64,000 nucleotides of DNA from Euclidia mi (GCA_944739405.2 OX123190.2:21364807-21428806), one strand, 5' to 3'; counted from the stretch's first letter, positions 58,001-64,000 are shown. The notes: a model not told the origin generated them from the sequence alone. Numbers and translations are program-made.

Positions 58001-58734
58001 TCTTGGATTCCCAAATAGATGTCATTTTCGTGATCAGAAAGCAAGAACATGATGCTTGCTTTCTATAAGAGAGAGAGAGAGACAGATAGAGAAACATGCG
58101 CACGCCGCACGGCTTACAATAGCTTACTATAGCAAAAAGTGTCGTTACAACTTTTAATTTTTTCCGTCTAGCCCCCTTTCGCAACGCGCGATAAGGAACT
58201 TCGTTCCAAAAAGCAATAAATGTGCAAGTATGGAGGTGCGTGTATGTGTGTAGGACGTGCTGGCGATCGACCCGTCGCAACTGGCGCAGCTGATGCCGGG
58301 CGGGGCCGGGGCGCCGGCGCTGCAGCAGGTCGCCGTGCAGGTCGAGGGCGAGCCCGGGGAGGACGCCACGCAGGTCATCGCGCAGCTGCTGCAGGCCGAC
58401 CTGCCCTCGCCAGGTAACCACATACTAACATTATGTTGCTCGCTTCCTCACCAGAGCTCTTACAAGAGCAGCTACAGGGCAAGGTAGCTATGAGCCTCAA
58501 GCCCCAATTACCCTTCACTTAAACGCATCTGACTCCACCCAAAACGTACAGCATTTCCCTCGGCAAAACCTATACCATCACAAGCCTGCCTTAGACCAAA
58601 ACTAATGTGTCAAACTTATTATAGGTGGTACGAGACGAGTGGTGCTCATGTTGCCCGACGGCAGCTTAACTATGACTGAACTGGACAAGGAGCAGTACGA
58701 GTCCATCACAGAAGCCAGTAAAGCACAGGAGTAG
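27255..58734 (+). CDS. Chro: chromodomain protein, Chromator (Chro/Chriz)-like
   Basis: Twenty coding exons join in frame to 896 codons: 27255-27345, 27519-27652, 27865-28059, 28381-28476, 28565-28678, 29874-30067, 31614-31752, 32178-32257, 32753-32898, 39216-39395, 39480-39598, 39688-39744, 39848-40003, 40338-40469, 41744-41968, 42779-42868, 43244-43384, 43722-43853, 58254-58413, 58625-58734. All borders are GT/AG with matching phases. Domains in order: C2HC finger (Cys44, Cys47, His60, Cys66), AT-hook RGRP (162-165), chromodomain (about 246-296), basic region AAKRVKK, RG-rich block, proline-rich block, acidic C-terminal half. Drosophila Chromator is of similar length (about 926) with the chromodomain at a similar position. 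It binds interband chromatin with Z4 and joins the spindle matrix with Skeletor. The ortholog name is inferred from this layout and remembered similarity; chromodomain protein is certain. Confidence 0.8.
28381..28678 (+). CDS. Chro: Chro-like exons 4-5: AT-hook linker
   Basis: Exon 4 carries VKKRGRPRKIPKP, an AT-hook that would contact the minor groove of A/T-rich DNA. Exon 5 is acidic and serine-rich (EDSETQPSGEDSDDIV). Both exons are phase 0 at both ends and could be skipped without changing frame. Confidence 0.85.
28890..29790. other. intron 5 with an unrecognised 188-codon minus-strand frame
   Basis: The minus strand at 29173-29739 is open for 188 codons (starts MKTNFLRFRQIAAWRRGS, ends MTFLQKKNCLA). 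I recognise no domain. The plus strand also shows a partly open reading (NCKRWKGLRVHARVPW). A poly-T run sits at 29186-29196. It is more likely a piece of an unidentified mobile element than a gene. Confidence 0.3.
29874..31752 (+). CDS. Chro: Chro-like exons 6-7: chromodomain
   Basis: Exon 6 (29874-30067) has an E/R-rich lead, then EYVVEKILAKRFNPRRKQYE and YLLKWEGYP. Exon 7 (31614-31752) completes the fold with HEQNTWEPVENM and a C-terminal helix KHLLEAFEKQL, ending in a glutamine run. The aromatic-cage positions of chromodomains (first Tyr of EYVVEKI, Trp of LLKWEGY, Trp of NTWEP) are all present, so methyl-lysine binding is possible. The intron splits the GYP/HEQNTW hinge. An 827-bp Harbinger-type MITE lies in that intron. 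Confidence 0.95.
30169..30995. mobile_element. PIF/Harbinger-type MITE in intron 6
   Basis: Terminal inverted repeats start TGCCCGTTTTCACCAACGGC at 30169 and end GTTGGTGAAAACAGGCA at 30995. They are flanked by the exact 3-bp duplication TAA (30166-30168 and 30996-30998). TWA duplications are the Harbinger signature. GTTTTCACCAAC recurs internally near 30245. The element is 827 bp with no coding capacity. Confidence 0.8.
31394..31512. repeat. small inverted-repeat element with CGCCGAACGT repeats
   Basis: Imperfect inverted ends (CCTCACATTGGGCGTCAGCA against CGCTCATAACCAATGTCAGG) flank four or five head-to-tail CGCCGAAYGT decamers or near-decamers (31429-31475). It lies in intron 6, upstream of exon 7. 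Confidence 0.45.
32399..32640 (+). repeat. intronic repeat related to sequence at 23925-23990
   Basis: TACGCCATAGGTACGGTACA followed by GTCTAGCTTGACGAGTAGCC matches the minus strand of 23925-23990 closely. It is therefore an interspersed family also found beside the 76-bp array. No gene. Confidence 0.45.
32753..32898 (+). CDS. Chro: Chro-like exon 9 (first copy of the amplified exon)
   Basis: It encodes GRLQRTSKVRALDQVKAWCG then ADDSEPAAKRVKKELSSDDD and YYSDPDSTK: a nuclear-localisation-like KRVKK next to an acidic/phosphorylatable SSDDDYYSDPDS tract. The 22 bases at 32753-32774 are unique; the remaining 124 bases begin the 30-copy array. It enters in phase 2 and leaves in phase 1. Only this copy has the upstream sequence that gives the right entry frame after exon 8. 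Confidence 0.9.
32775..37661 (+). repeat. 30-copy tandem array of a coding exon with its splice sites
   Basis: A 124-bp exon segment (GTCCGCGCGCTGG ... GACTCCACTAAAG) plus a 33, 39 or 45-bp spacer repeats head to tail. Copies start at 32775, 32932, 33089, 33252, 33415, 33572, 33735, 33898, 34061, 34224, 34387, 34556, 34719, 34882, 35051, 35214, 35377, 35546, 35709, 35866, 36029, 36192, 36373, 36536, 36699, 36868, 37037, 37206, 37375 and 37538. Each spacer is GTACACACCC(ACACCC)n...TTACACAAG, so each copy keeps a donor (AAAG/GTACAC) and an acceptor-like end (TTACACAAG). Copies are nearly identical. Exceptions: one G-to-A in copy 11, one C-to-G in copy 25, a shared G-to-T in copies 28 and 29, and an 18-bp in-frame duplication in copy 22. 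Long frames on both strands here are by-products of the repeat. Confidence 0.97.
37662..38020 (+). other. GC-rich intronic segment between two tandem arrays
   Basis: The last spacer is diverged (GTACACATCCACACC) and runs into unique GC-rich DNA containing GTGACGGCCCTGTCACGACC (about 37689). No exon fits here. Confidence 0.45.
38021..38671 (+). repeat. 82-bp tandem array, 8 copies, with CACGTG motif
   Basis: Copies start at 38021, 38103, 38185, 38267, 38349, 38431, 38513 and 38595, exactly 82 bp apart, with a partial ninth at 38672. The unit contains CCGCGCCGCATCGCACG, TGCATTAGGTCACGTAGG and ATGTATCGACTGTTTGTTG. The first two copies read CACGTTTCGTGC and the next six CACGTCACGTGC, which creates a perfect CACGTG. 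The last three have GTAGGGCACG instead of GTAGGACACG. So the variants are arranged in blocks. Confidence 0.95.
38749..38909. mobile_element. 161-bp inverted-repeat element (MITE)
   Basis: The left end GGCCAACCATAAATTACGTC and the right end GACGTAATTTGTGGATGGCC are inverse complements with two mismatches. No coding content. No clear target duplication. Confidence 0.6.
38933..39121. mobile_element. PIF/Harbinger-type MITE
   Basis: Ends GGGTCAGTTCACACC (38933) and GGTGTGAACTGACCC (39121) are inverse complements, with CGCGACGCGACG/CGTCGCGTCGCG extending the pairing. The exact duplication TAA lies on both sides (38930-38932, 39122-39124). It sits less than 100 bp before exon 10. Confidence 0.8.
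39216..40469 (+). CDS. Chro: Chro-like exons 10-14: basic central region and RG-rich block
   Basis: Exon 10 reads ADTINKVNVSADKKVLNGQS followed by SPKSALDPELVKSLGLGGKG. The acceptor at 39214-39215 is followed by CAG, giving a NAGNAG choice (39216 or 39219), and a third in-frame acceptor at 39234 is possible. Exons 11-13 carry IMSKSSGIMKIDSPGKLGPG, EESKKTSPVRTPVASQ and EKTIITPSGQKIIQRTIQRP. Exon 14 is very GC-rich and encodes LRRGGSGRGRGRGGYAVATA then GGNIVRIRENKVPVAFEFEQ: an RG/RGG box that could bind RNA or be arginine-methylated. Confidence 0.85.
41157..41330 (+). mobile_element. short Helitron-like element in intron 14
   Basis: It begins TATCTAATATATAAAATTCT with CGTGTCACAGTTTTCGTTCC and ends GCCAGGTCAGCTAGTTC. 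This head and CAGCTAGT end are typical of a short lepidopteran Helitron-like family. No coding content. Confidence 0.5.
41744..43853 (+). CDS. Chro: Chro-like exons 15-18: proline-rich and acidic region
   Basis: Exon 15 (41744-41968) reads SDASSDTSDGIEDPFPRELG and then a proline tract PTPPPTPSPPPTPPPPPTPP. Exon 16 (42779-42868) has VEMSPGGTTGMLVQGDGAQP. Exon 17 (43244-43384) has VKQLLEGSVVGDDGEEVSLL and HTPIMIRGEDGVLYQ. Exon 18 (43722-43853) is a VEGAVEGVEGAVEGEG run ending VVYVTREDGQ. The recurring pattern of hydrophobic strand plus EDG (VLTDEDG, IMIRGEDGVLYQ, VYVTREDGQ, VLMLPDG) suggests a repeated short structural unit. All four exons are phase 0 at both ends. Confidence 0.85.
41990..42760. 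other. intron 15, no gene seen
   Basis: Mixed-composition intron sequence without recognisable repeat ends or coding blocks. Confidence 0.45.
45767..46559 (-). pseudogene. transposase-like protein gene, left arm (decayed)
   Basis: Going outward from the centre the minus strand reads MPDTRQLKPILSIEI and RKKRVRKRVDRYTCS, then in other frames YNSGIYSASDDKGHCYVWVE, a stop in the place of one residue (TGA), SDSCGGQNRNIKLTLMLKPA and LELGHTFLPNDTDFSKIE. The SDSCGGQN block and GHTFLPND resemble the acidic-residue blocks of a DDE/RNase-H-fold transposase-like family in insects. I cannot name the superfamily with confidence. Confidence 0.55.
46458..47321 (+). pseudogene. transposase-like protein gene, right arm (internally deleted)
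   Basis: This is the inverse copy of the left-arm gene. It starts identically (MPDTRQLKPILSIEI, 46458-46730). It lacks the SDSCGGQN segment and resumes with LKEYERIYTVDDYMNIMRKC and an open C-terminal frame to 47321 (KEESEFEELDTPPPSNLYAD). Without the catalytic-looking block it cannot be a working transposase. Confidence 0.55.
49826..50640 (+). repeat. 104-bp minisatellite (about 4 copies) and flanks
   Basis: The unit ATGTCCCGTCCGCCATCTTG / GATTCCCAAATAGATGTCAT / CATAAAAACCCCGAAAATGA / TACCCATATTAATTTTATT repeats at about 50060-50405. One more unit occurs alone at 57945-58040 in the same orientation. The two may be parts of one element split by later insertions. 50410-50620 resembles a LINE 3' untranslated segment on the minus strand. 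Confidence 0.65.
50635..52693 (+). mobile_element. Helitron-like element with internal minisatellite, plus orientation
   Basis: The head TATACTAATATAATAAAGCG with a GTTTGTTTGTTTGTTTGAAC run and CGCTAATCTCAGGAACTACC, and the tail GGTGCAGCTAGTATTCTAT, match lepidopteran non-autonomous Helitrons. Between about 51060 and 52530 a degenerate unit of about 100-115 bp repeats (ATCAAAGATGGCGGATGGGA ... AATATGGGTATCGTCTCCGA ... CATCTATTTCGTG). No protein. Confidence 0.6.
52690..52915 (-). pseudogene. LINE polymerase C-terminal fragment
   Basis: The minus strand reads fragments SSQRLHLYGRNAYCMAITIF, NKLPPQIRQLPSNKFR and ISSWLLDSVFTP with frame breaks. This is the end of a CR1/Jockey-type polymerase. 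The Helitron-like element at 50635-52693 appears inserted into it, with the LINE's 3' region continuing at 50405-50620. Confidence 0.55.
52920..55028 (-). mobile_element. Helitron-like element with minisatellite, copy 1 of a tandem pair
   Basis: In its own (minus) orientation it begins AAATGTTAAAGTTTGTGAAG at the right and ends GGCGCGGGCGAAAGCTAGTT at the left. An array of a 115-120-bp unit occupies about 53690-54700 (about 9 copies: ATCAAGCCCTTTCATTTGAT, ACCCATATTGAGGTATTTGT, CCATCTTGGATTTTTCATAG). Frames here are repeat by-products. Confidence 0.6.
55029..57390 (-). mobile_element. Helitron-like element with minisatellite, copy 2 of a tandem pair
   Basis: It has the same layout and orientation as the neighbour at 52920-55028. 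The head (TTATAATATTAGTAGGA, minus sense TACTAATATTATAAA) is at about 57375, the array is at about 55790-57030 (about 10-11 units), and the tail TAGCTCTAGCCCGCGGCTTC is at 55038. Non-array flanks are about 90% alike by eye (for example 53150-53640 against 55260-55760). Confidence 0.6.
57535..57790 (-). mobile_element. tRNA-derived SINE
   Basis: On the minus strand it starts with GACTGCCTCGTTGGTCTCGC at 57783 and has the B box GGTTCGATTTCTGGG. It continues through GGCAATAGGCTCGCCCCTTA to GGGATAAAAGGCGTGACG. It is the same family as 13627-13885. Confidence 0.8.
57791..58253. repeat. dispersed repeat pieces before exon 19
   Basis: 57840-57890 (CTCTTACGACACCCACGGGA) is an inverted match to about 380-415. 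One 104-bp minisatellite unit lies at 57945-58040. A 10-bp stem with a 9-bp loop (AGAAAGCAAG...CTTGCTTTCT, 58036-58064) and a GAGAGA run follow, then GGAACTTCGTTCC (58195-58207), which echoes GGAACGAAGTTCC at 49965. Confidence 0.45.
58254..58734 (+). CDS. Chro: Chro-like exons 19-20: C-terminus
   Basis: Exon 19 (58254-58413) is GC-rich: DVLAIDPSQLAQLMPGGAGA, PALQQVAVQVEGEPGEDATQ, VIAQLLQADLPSPG. Exon 20 (58625-58734) reads TRRVVLMLPDGSLTMTELDK and EQYESITEASKAQE before the TAG at 58732-58734. The split glycine codon (G/GT) makes the joint. Intron 18 before it is 14.4 kb and almost wholly mobile DNA. Confidence 0.9.
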
Positions 58735-61445
58735 ACATTTTACTTAGGACAATGACATGGAACAAAAAGCAATTATATATTAGACTTGTAAGTTCTCATT
58801 ATCTACTATAACATTATTATTGAGTTGTGCTATCGTAGTTTTGTAGATTCGAAACTGGCGAAGTGTGATTATTTGTTAAATGGTTTAGAGGCCTAAACAA
58901 GTCGTGTTCGCTGTCGTTTGGTTGGCATAGTAAAGTGACATATCAAAGTAAAATGCCAGTTCCATTTATAATTTCACGTAACGAATAGCGACATCGCTGA
59001 TCGAAAGTCACTTCTTCTAGGATCTTTGTTCTGTATTCGATGTTGAAGCATTTGATATGTATCGAATTATAGTAATTTCTCGTTGATCGACAACACAGGT
59101 GTGACATAAATTATTGAATAGTTTGAAAACAATATGTGATATCCCTCACTTTGGGCGGGCAAGAACAATCACGTTATGTAGAAAATTTTCATCAACAGGA
59201 GCACCAAACAGACGAATATGATGGCCTCCTCATAATTATAATTTCGGTAGCAGTGTGATTTAGTGCGCTCACACTGCTTTGAAAGCGCATTCACATTATT
59301 TGTATATTTTTGTTTAGTAAACAAATACATGACATGCAAGTAATCGCACTTCGACATTATGACTGCTTCACACCGAATATCTCGAAACTTTTGATATTTT
59401 TTGTCTAAAAAGTACACATTACAATAATATAAAATGTGCAAGCGAAATCTTATACAAATATGAGTTGTATATGACATGTTCTTCTGTAACAAATTTACAC
59501 AAGCAGTGTATTATTTTGGTGACTGTTCTATATGTAATTCCTAAAATAATTTATTGGGTTTTTTATTAATATACGTTTACTTTGAACAAGTTTGTGACGA
59601 GCTAAGTTAAATGGTTGAATGTTGAATGAGCAGTAGTTCAGTAACATATTATGAATAATTTTTTAAACATAATTTTAAATTTAAAATATTGGTTTGTAAA
59701 ATACAATACTTAGTGGTATTTTACAAATGTGTGTACTATGTGTTAAAAAATTAGTGCATCATTTAATACAGTAGTATAAATTGATTGCCCATACATATAC
59801 CGAAGTGAGTAGGAAGTAGTTGAGTGTAGATACCTAAACTTGTCTTTATCATGATAGAAGACAATGTACAGTCGCGGTCTGAAAGTGTTTACCACCTTAA
59901 GGTTTATAATTGCATGAACACATCAATGACACAAGGACGACGATATTGTACTAGGCAAGCAAACTATGATAACATGCGTTGCGTAGCAACTGGTGTCAAT
60001 AATGATTTATTATTCCACATTTATAATATACGTTCATTTAATTACAAGCGTGATATTTACACTGAAACTAAAATATTTGTAGTCTTCAAATAATGTAATT
60101 TTAAACTTGCTATTTACGATTTTGGTATTTGTAATTAATAAGTTTATCAAATGACTTTTACATTGACAGATTATAATGAAAGGGATGGCGAAAATACGAC
60201 ATCCTGAATGTAAAACCTTTTTGAAAAAAATACAATATTTATATCGTCTAGCGTAAGACTGCCTCGTTGGTCTAGCGGTAGTGCATACGACAGCTGATCA
60301 TGAGGTCTCGGGTTCGATTCGCGGGTCCGGCTCGGAAAATGTTGCTAAGGTTTTCTGTTAAGAATTTCTTAGTGACAAATTATTAGTAATTTCTGTCAAG
60401 AAATTCTTAATAATTAGCCCGAAGTTGGCGGTGTTTCACCCCCGTGCATCAGAAAGCACGTTAAGCAGTCCCGGCTGTCATGATCTATGGCAGTCATTAG
60501 TGGGAAGTCAGTGCCCTCAAATAAACCTACTGACTACTGGTCTAACCTTAGAATGATGTTAGATGGCAGTCGCTCCGTGTAAAAACTGATATTCAGTCAA
60601 ATCTTGGTAGACCAGTAATAGCAGGCCCTGGGCTCCGAAGCGCAAGCTTGGGATGCAACTAAGAAAATGTTAGGGTGATGATGATGATGATATCGTCTAG
60701 CGAAAATCAGGGCGCGGTCAGACTGTGAGCTATAATGATAGTGGATGGTATGCTAGTCACGTTAAAGCGCATGCTGATCACATAAGTGAGCTTTTGTTTA
60801 GATAGTACTATTTTATTATAATAAGTAAGTGTTTTTATAATAATATTATTAAATACAGAACTTTTACAGCAAAATAAATGCAATTCTGCCACTATGTCAA
60901 ATTATTTCATCGACCTAAAAATATACATACTCTTTTTGTTTGAATCGATGCCTTACCAATGATTGAAAGGTAATAAGTACTCAGATACAGCATTTTAGAC
61001 CTTGCTGAACCCAGCGTGACAAAGAATGTAATTTGAAAAGTGGTAAACATTTTTAGACCGCGACCGTACAAGTTGTTATTCTGCTGTTAATTATTTTGAA
61101 AATAATGAATTAATACTTTGGCACTTACTTAGCAATGCGGTATATGGGCCACCTTATAAAACTACTAAGTTTAGATAGTTCAGCCAAAACAAGACTGCCA
61201 CCAAGCTGTAAATAATATGATTGTTGTGTATTTAGTTCAGCAAACATTTTTTTTATTTTGCTATATTATAAGCATGCTAAGGGCTCGGCGTAATTTTTTC
61301 CCAAATATTATAAATATCTACTGTGCAAGCGTCGATGCTATAGTTTTTCTTCTTTTCATTAACTTATCATGTACTATTTGCTGCACAGATTTGAACAACT
61401 ATAGTATAGTATTTTATTGTACATAGTAATAAAGTTGTGACGTTT
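58735..61445 (+). other. probable 3' UTR and downstream flank of the Chro-like gene
   Basis: AT-rich non-coding sequence. A clean AATAAA lies at 61427-61432, followed by GTTGTGACG, and is a good candidate polyadenylation signal. Earlier AATAAA-like hexamers exist, so the true end is uncertain. A SINE interrupts it at 60254-60689. Confidence 0.4.
60254..60689 (+). mobile_element. full-length tRNA-derived SINE with 13-bp target duplication
   Basis: The exact duplication ATATCGTCTAGCG lies at 60241-60253 and 60690-60702. The head GACTGCCTCGTTGGTCTAGC with GGTAGTGC (A box) and GGTTCGATTCGCGGG (B box) is tRNA-like. The 3' part ends in a GATGATGATGATGAT tail, as in the LINE tail at 560-574, so that LINE probably supplied the enzyme. 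Confidence 0.9.
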
Positions 61446-62584
61446 AGTTAATTATGCATGTAAATCTGATTTCTTTGTTTTTATATTCAAATGTGTCGCT
61501 GATTTAATCTCAATGGACGCTGATAGTAAAAAAATGCAAGAATACTTTGCGTGAAAAAACGCTATACTCGACCCAGGGAAATTGAAAGTCTAGGTTCACA
61601 GATATGTCACAGATATGAAATAAAAAGCAAAGAAAATTTAACTTAATGTAACATTCAATTAACATTTTTTGGTAACTTATTATCTAATGCATATTTTGAT
61701 AGTACGTACTTATTTCAGTTTCACTCAAAAAATTCCCAAATGTATTTAGTTGAAGTTTGAAGTATGATAAATAATGGAATTGTATGATTTCCTTTAATTC
61801 ACATTTTTGTTATCTGAAAATTTAAGTGGAGTTTCTAAAGTTTCAACCTTTTAATGTTTTTGTTATGGTGCTGTAACAATACAACACATAATTGTCAGTC
61901 GACACTCATGTTTATCAGTTTAATGAATTGATAGTTGTGCTTTATTAGAACCTAGTCCTTGGAGGTCAGCGCACCATTAATAGGTTCAATATTATTACAA
62001 ATGTGCCGCAATAAAATTTGTTCCGCTTGTATGTTATCATGTGAAAACATAATAATGAGAAAAGTGAATAAGTACCTAAAATTTTGCACAAAAGTCTTTT
62101 ATATTGATCTCCACTTTTTTAATTTATATTAAACCGAATAATTTGTAAACTAAAATGCAATTTGTTGTGTATTGGTGATGAAAGAAAGTAAGAAAATTTA
62201 CAATGCTGAAGATTTAGGTACTTTAAATATTTCACTAATAAGCATATTTAAGGTGTATTTGTAAGACGTAGGTTTATTTAAATTGTACTCGATTTTACCC
62301 TCTTTACTCCTTAAAGTTCCTTGTAAATATGGCCTCATTAAACAAAATATTACTTAAAATCATCTTGATACTCTTGTAATGGTTATGTAGCTTAAAGCGT
62401 TATAATAACTATTTAACTTACATAGAACCATGTAAGAAATAAGGTAAATTATAGCGTTCTTTCTTTTAATTTTGTAATATAATGGTATAATTTTAATTAA
62501 ATATCATTTAATAATAATATGGGAGTTTTATTCTGTTCTGCCAAGAGTCACGATTTCATAATTTTTATTTAATTAAGGTATCAT
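61446..62584. other. intergenic, no gene seen
   Basis: AT-rich, with only short frames. No repeat ends recognised. Confidence 0.5.
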
Positions 62585-62783
62585 TGGAGGATTTAATAAA
62601 AGTATATTTGTCCGAATACGAAATAGCAGTGGGCTGAAAGAAGATGTTGTGACAAAGATTGAGAAAGGAATGCGTAGGTGGTTTGGACACGTGGAGCGAA
62701 TGAGGGAAGAAAGAATGACGAATCAGATATATAAGGCAAATGTGTGTGGGCCATTCGTCGACCAAATTGGAGACATCCTAAGG

Positions 62784-62971
62784 GTCTAGACAGACGGACC
62801 GCATTTCAACTGCAATTGCAATAGAACTGCAAACCAAACGTGCAGTCCGATTGCAGTTAAATTGCAGTCGGCGTGCAATCGAACTGCACGGTTGGTTTGC
62901 AGTTCTATTGCAGTCGTGTCAACTGCATCCGAACTGCAGTTGCAGTTGAAATGCGGTCCGTCTGTCTAGAC
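62784..62971. mobile_element. 188-bp inverted-repeat element made of AACTGCA motifs
   Basis: Perfect 31-bp inverted ends start GTCTAGACAGACGGACCGCA at 62784 and end at 62971. The interior is almost entirely AACTGCA/TGCAGTT/TTGCA heptamers on both strands (about 14). No clear target duplication. Confidence 0.75.
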
Positions 62972-63039
62972 TTCCAGAGCCTAAAAAAACGGAAAGGTCC
63001 GAAGTACCCGAAACTGGCGAGCATGCATGAAAAGAGTAA

Positions 63040-63652
63040 GGGTTGAGCTACATCTGTCAGCACGGCATCGCATTTGTTTCGCCTGTGCTTCAGCACGCTA
63101 TAGCGTGCTGACGCGTGCTGCAGCACTCAGAGTGCGATCGTATTTGTGTGCTGCGGAATGCGAACGCACGCGTCAGCGTGCTATAGCGTGCTGAAGCATT
63201 CCGCCGCGTTCTTTTGACATTTGTTTTGGTCACAGTATAGTTTCAAGTTCGAAATGGATAGCACAGCTGAAGAGAGAGCAGTAGTAATAGCGTGCATTTT
63301 GCAAGAAATGCAAAATAACAAGAGTAAAAAGAAAAGAATTCGAAAAATCTATACGAGTCGGCACCAGCACGCGGCACCACACCGCCGCCGCGCGCGCCAG
63401 CATGCGTCAGCGCCCGTTCGCACGCGATCGGCGGCGAAAGGATGCTACAGCATGCAATAGCGCGCGTCAGCGTTCCGTCGCCTCTCAGCATGCTATTGCA
63501 TTTTTTCCGTGTTGCCGATCGCCTTTTCGATTCCGCGGCGTGCTGAAGCGTTCCGTCTCTCTTTCTCGCTCTAGTAAATGACGGTCCTAAGTGACAGAAA
63601 AGATAGCAGCATAGAAAAGTGCGATGCGGTGCTGATAGGAGTAGCTCAACCC
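63040..63652 (+). mobile_element. PIF/Harbinger-like element with palindromic GC-rich interior
   Basis: Inverted ends GGGTTGAGCTAC...CAGCACGGCATCGCA and TGCGATGCGGTGCTG...GTAGCTCAACCC lie at 63040-63080 and 63617-63652. They are bordered by TAA and TTA (one mismatch from an exact TWA duplication). The interior is full of CAGCACGCTATAGCGTGCTG-type palindromes (63092, 63175). A frame at 63254 reads MDSTAEERAVVIACILQEMQ then NNKSKKKRIRKIY, resembling the start of a Harbinger transposase. Confidence 0.65.
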
Positions 63653-63735
63653 TTATTGTCTCTGTCTACCCCGACGGGAAAAAAGCGTGAGTATATTATG
63701 TATGTTTGTATATTTGTTCTACAAGAATTATTCAA

Positions 63736-64000
63736 GACATTAAGATATTGTTTTCTATATAAATAAGGCTCAATACTACCCGAAATTTTATAGTACTCGT
63801 CACAATGGTGGCATTTAATTTCTGTCATTAGTTTATACATAATGACATAACCTAGAGTTTATAGACGTTATCATTATCACACACATTGACAAGAATTTAT
63901 GATAGATGGCGCTTTTTAAGTAAACTAACTACTATACAATTATATTATGTCCATATACCTACACTGACGGACTCATAAACTCAGGCGCGGTCCGAAGGGG
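63736..64000. other. no feature seen
   Basis: AT-rich sequence to the end of the window, with no recognisable gene or repeat end. Confidence 0.4.

Larger units (their letters stand above)
62585..63735 (+). pseudogene. RTE LINE polymerase C-terminus split by two MITEs
   Basis: SSGLKEDVVTKIEKGMRRWF and GHVERMREERMTNQIYKANV (62625-62745), then DQIGDIL, match the C-terminal end of RTE polymerases. After the first MITE the frame continues (KGPKYPKLASMHEK, 62997-63035). After the second it resumes near VSVYPDGKK.REYIMYVC (63660-63710). Stops and frame breaks make it dead. Confidence 0.75.

Noticed and set aside
58981..61445. Small genes downstream of the chromodomain gene (80-107-codon frames)
   Set aside because: They sit in AT-rich probable 3' UTR, lack recognisable domains or splice signals, and are of lengths expected by chance.

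Overview
The window is nuclear DNA from an insect, almost certainly a moth or butterfly. It has intron-containing genes in an AT-rich background, and its repeats are typical lepidopteran families: tRNA-derived SINEs, LINE tails ending in GATGATGAT, Lep1/Helitron-like elements beginning near TACTAATATTATAAA, and many small inverted-repeat elements. The assignment rests on recognising repeat and protein families by eye, not on a database search.

Three host genes can be read. (1) A TFIIH p44 subunit gene (GTF2H2/Ssl1) lies on the minus strand at 1063-3353. Six exons are present and the zinc-binding C-terminal part is off the left edge. (2) A complete four-exon SUMO-conjugating enzyme gene (Ubc9/lesswright) lies on the minus strand at 10023-10833 and encodes 159 residues. 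(3) A large chromodomain gene, best matched to Chromator (Chro/Chriz), lies on the plus strand at 27255-58734. I could join 20 coding exons with consistent phases into 896 codons plus a stop. It has a C2HC finger, an AT-hook, a chromodomain, an RG-rich stretch and a proline-rich stretch.

The most unusual feature is inside the third gene. Most of its ninth coding exon, with both flanking splice-site sequences, is repeated 30 times head to tail (32775-37661) at steps of 157, 163 or 169 bp, and the copies are almost identical. Only the first copy fits the reading frame of the neighbouring exons. The other 29 would shift the frame if spliced in or retained. An 82-bp tandem array with CACGTG motifs follows at 38021-38671.

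Most of the rest is layered mobile DNA. 3.4-10 kb holds LINE fragments, a PIF/Harbinger-like element and a TA-flanked inverted-repeat element. 11.7-14.6 kb is a hAT element with an exact 8-bp duplication and three nested insertions. 15-21.7 kb holds one LINE inserted into another. 21.8-22.8 kb is an inverted-repeat element built on a GGGGCAC motif. 23.4-25.0 kb is a P-element-like transposon with an exact 8-bp duplication and a decayed THAP exon. Inside the 14.4-kb intron of the chromodomain gene (43854-58253) sit a second hAT copy (44067-49817) split by a 3.5-kb near-palindromic element, and then a nest of Helitron-like elements whose internal minisatellites carry dozens of AAGATGGCGG sites. 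The 3' end of the window contains the gene's likely 3' UTR, a SINE with a 13-bp duplication, and a LINE tail split by two inverted-repeat elements.

Ubc9, p44 and a chromodomain chromatin protein are unrelated housekeeping functions, and I see no operon-like or pathway logic linking them.
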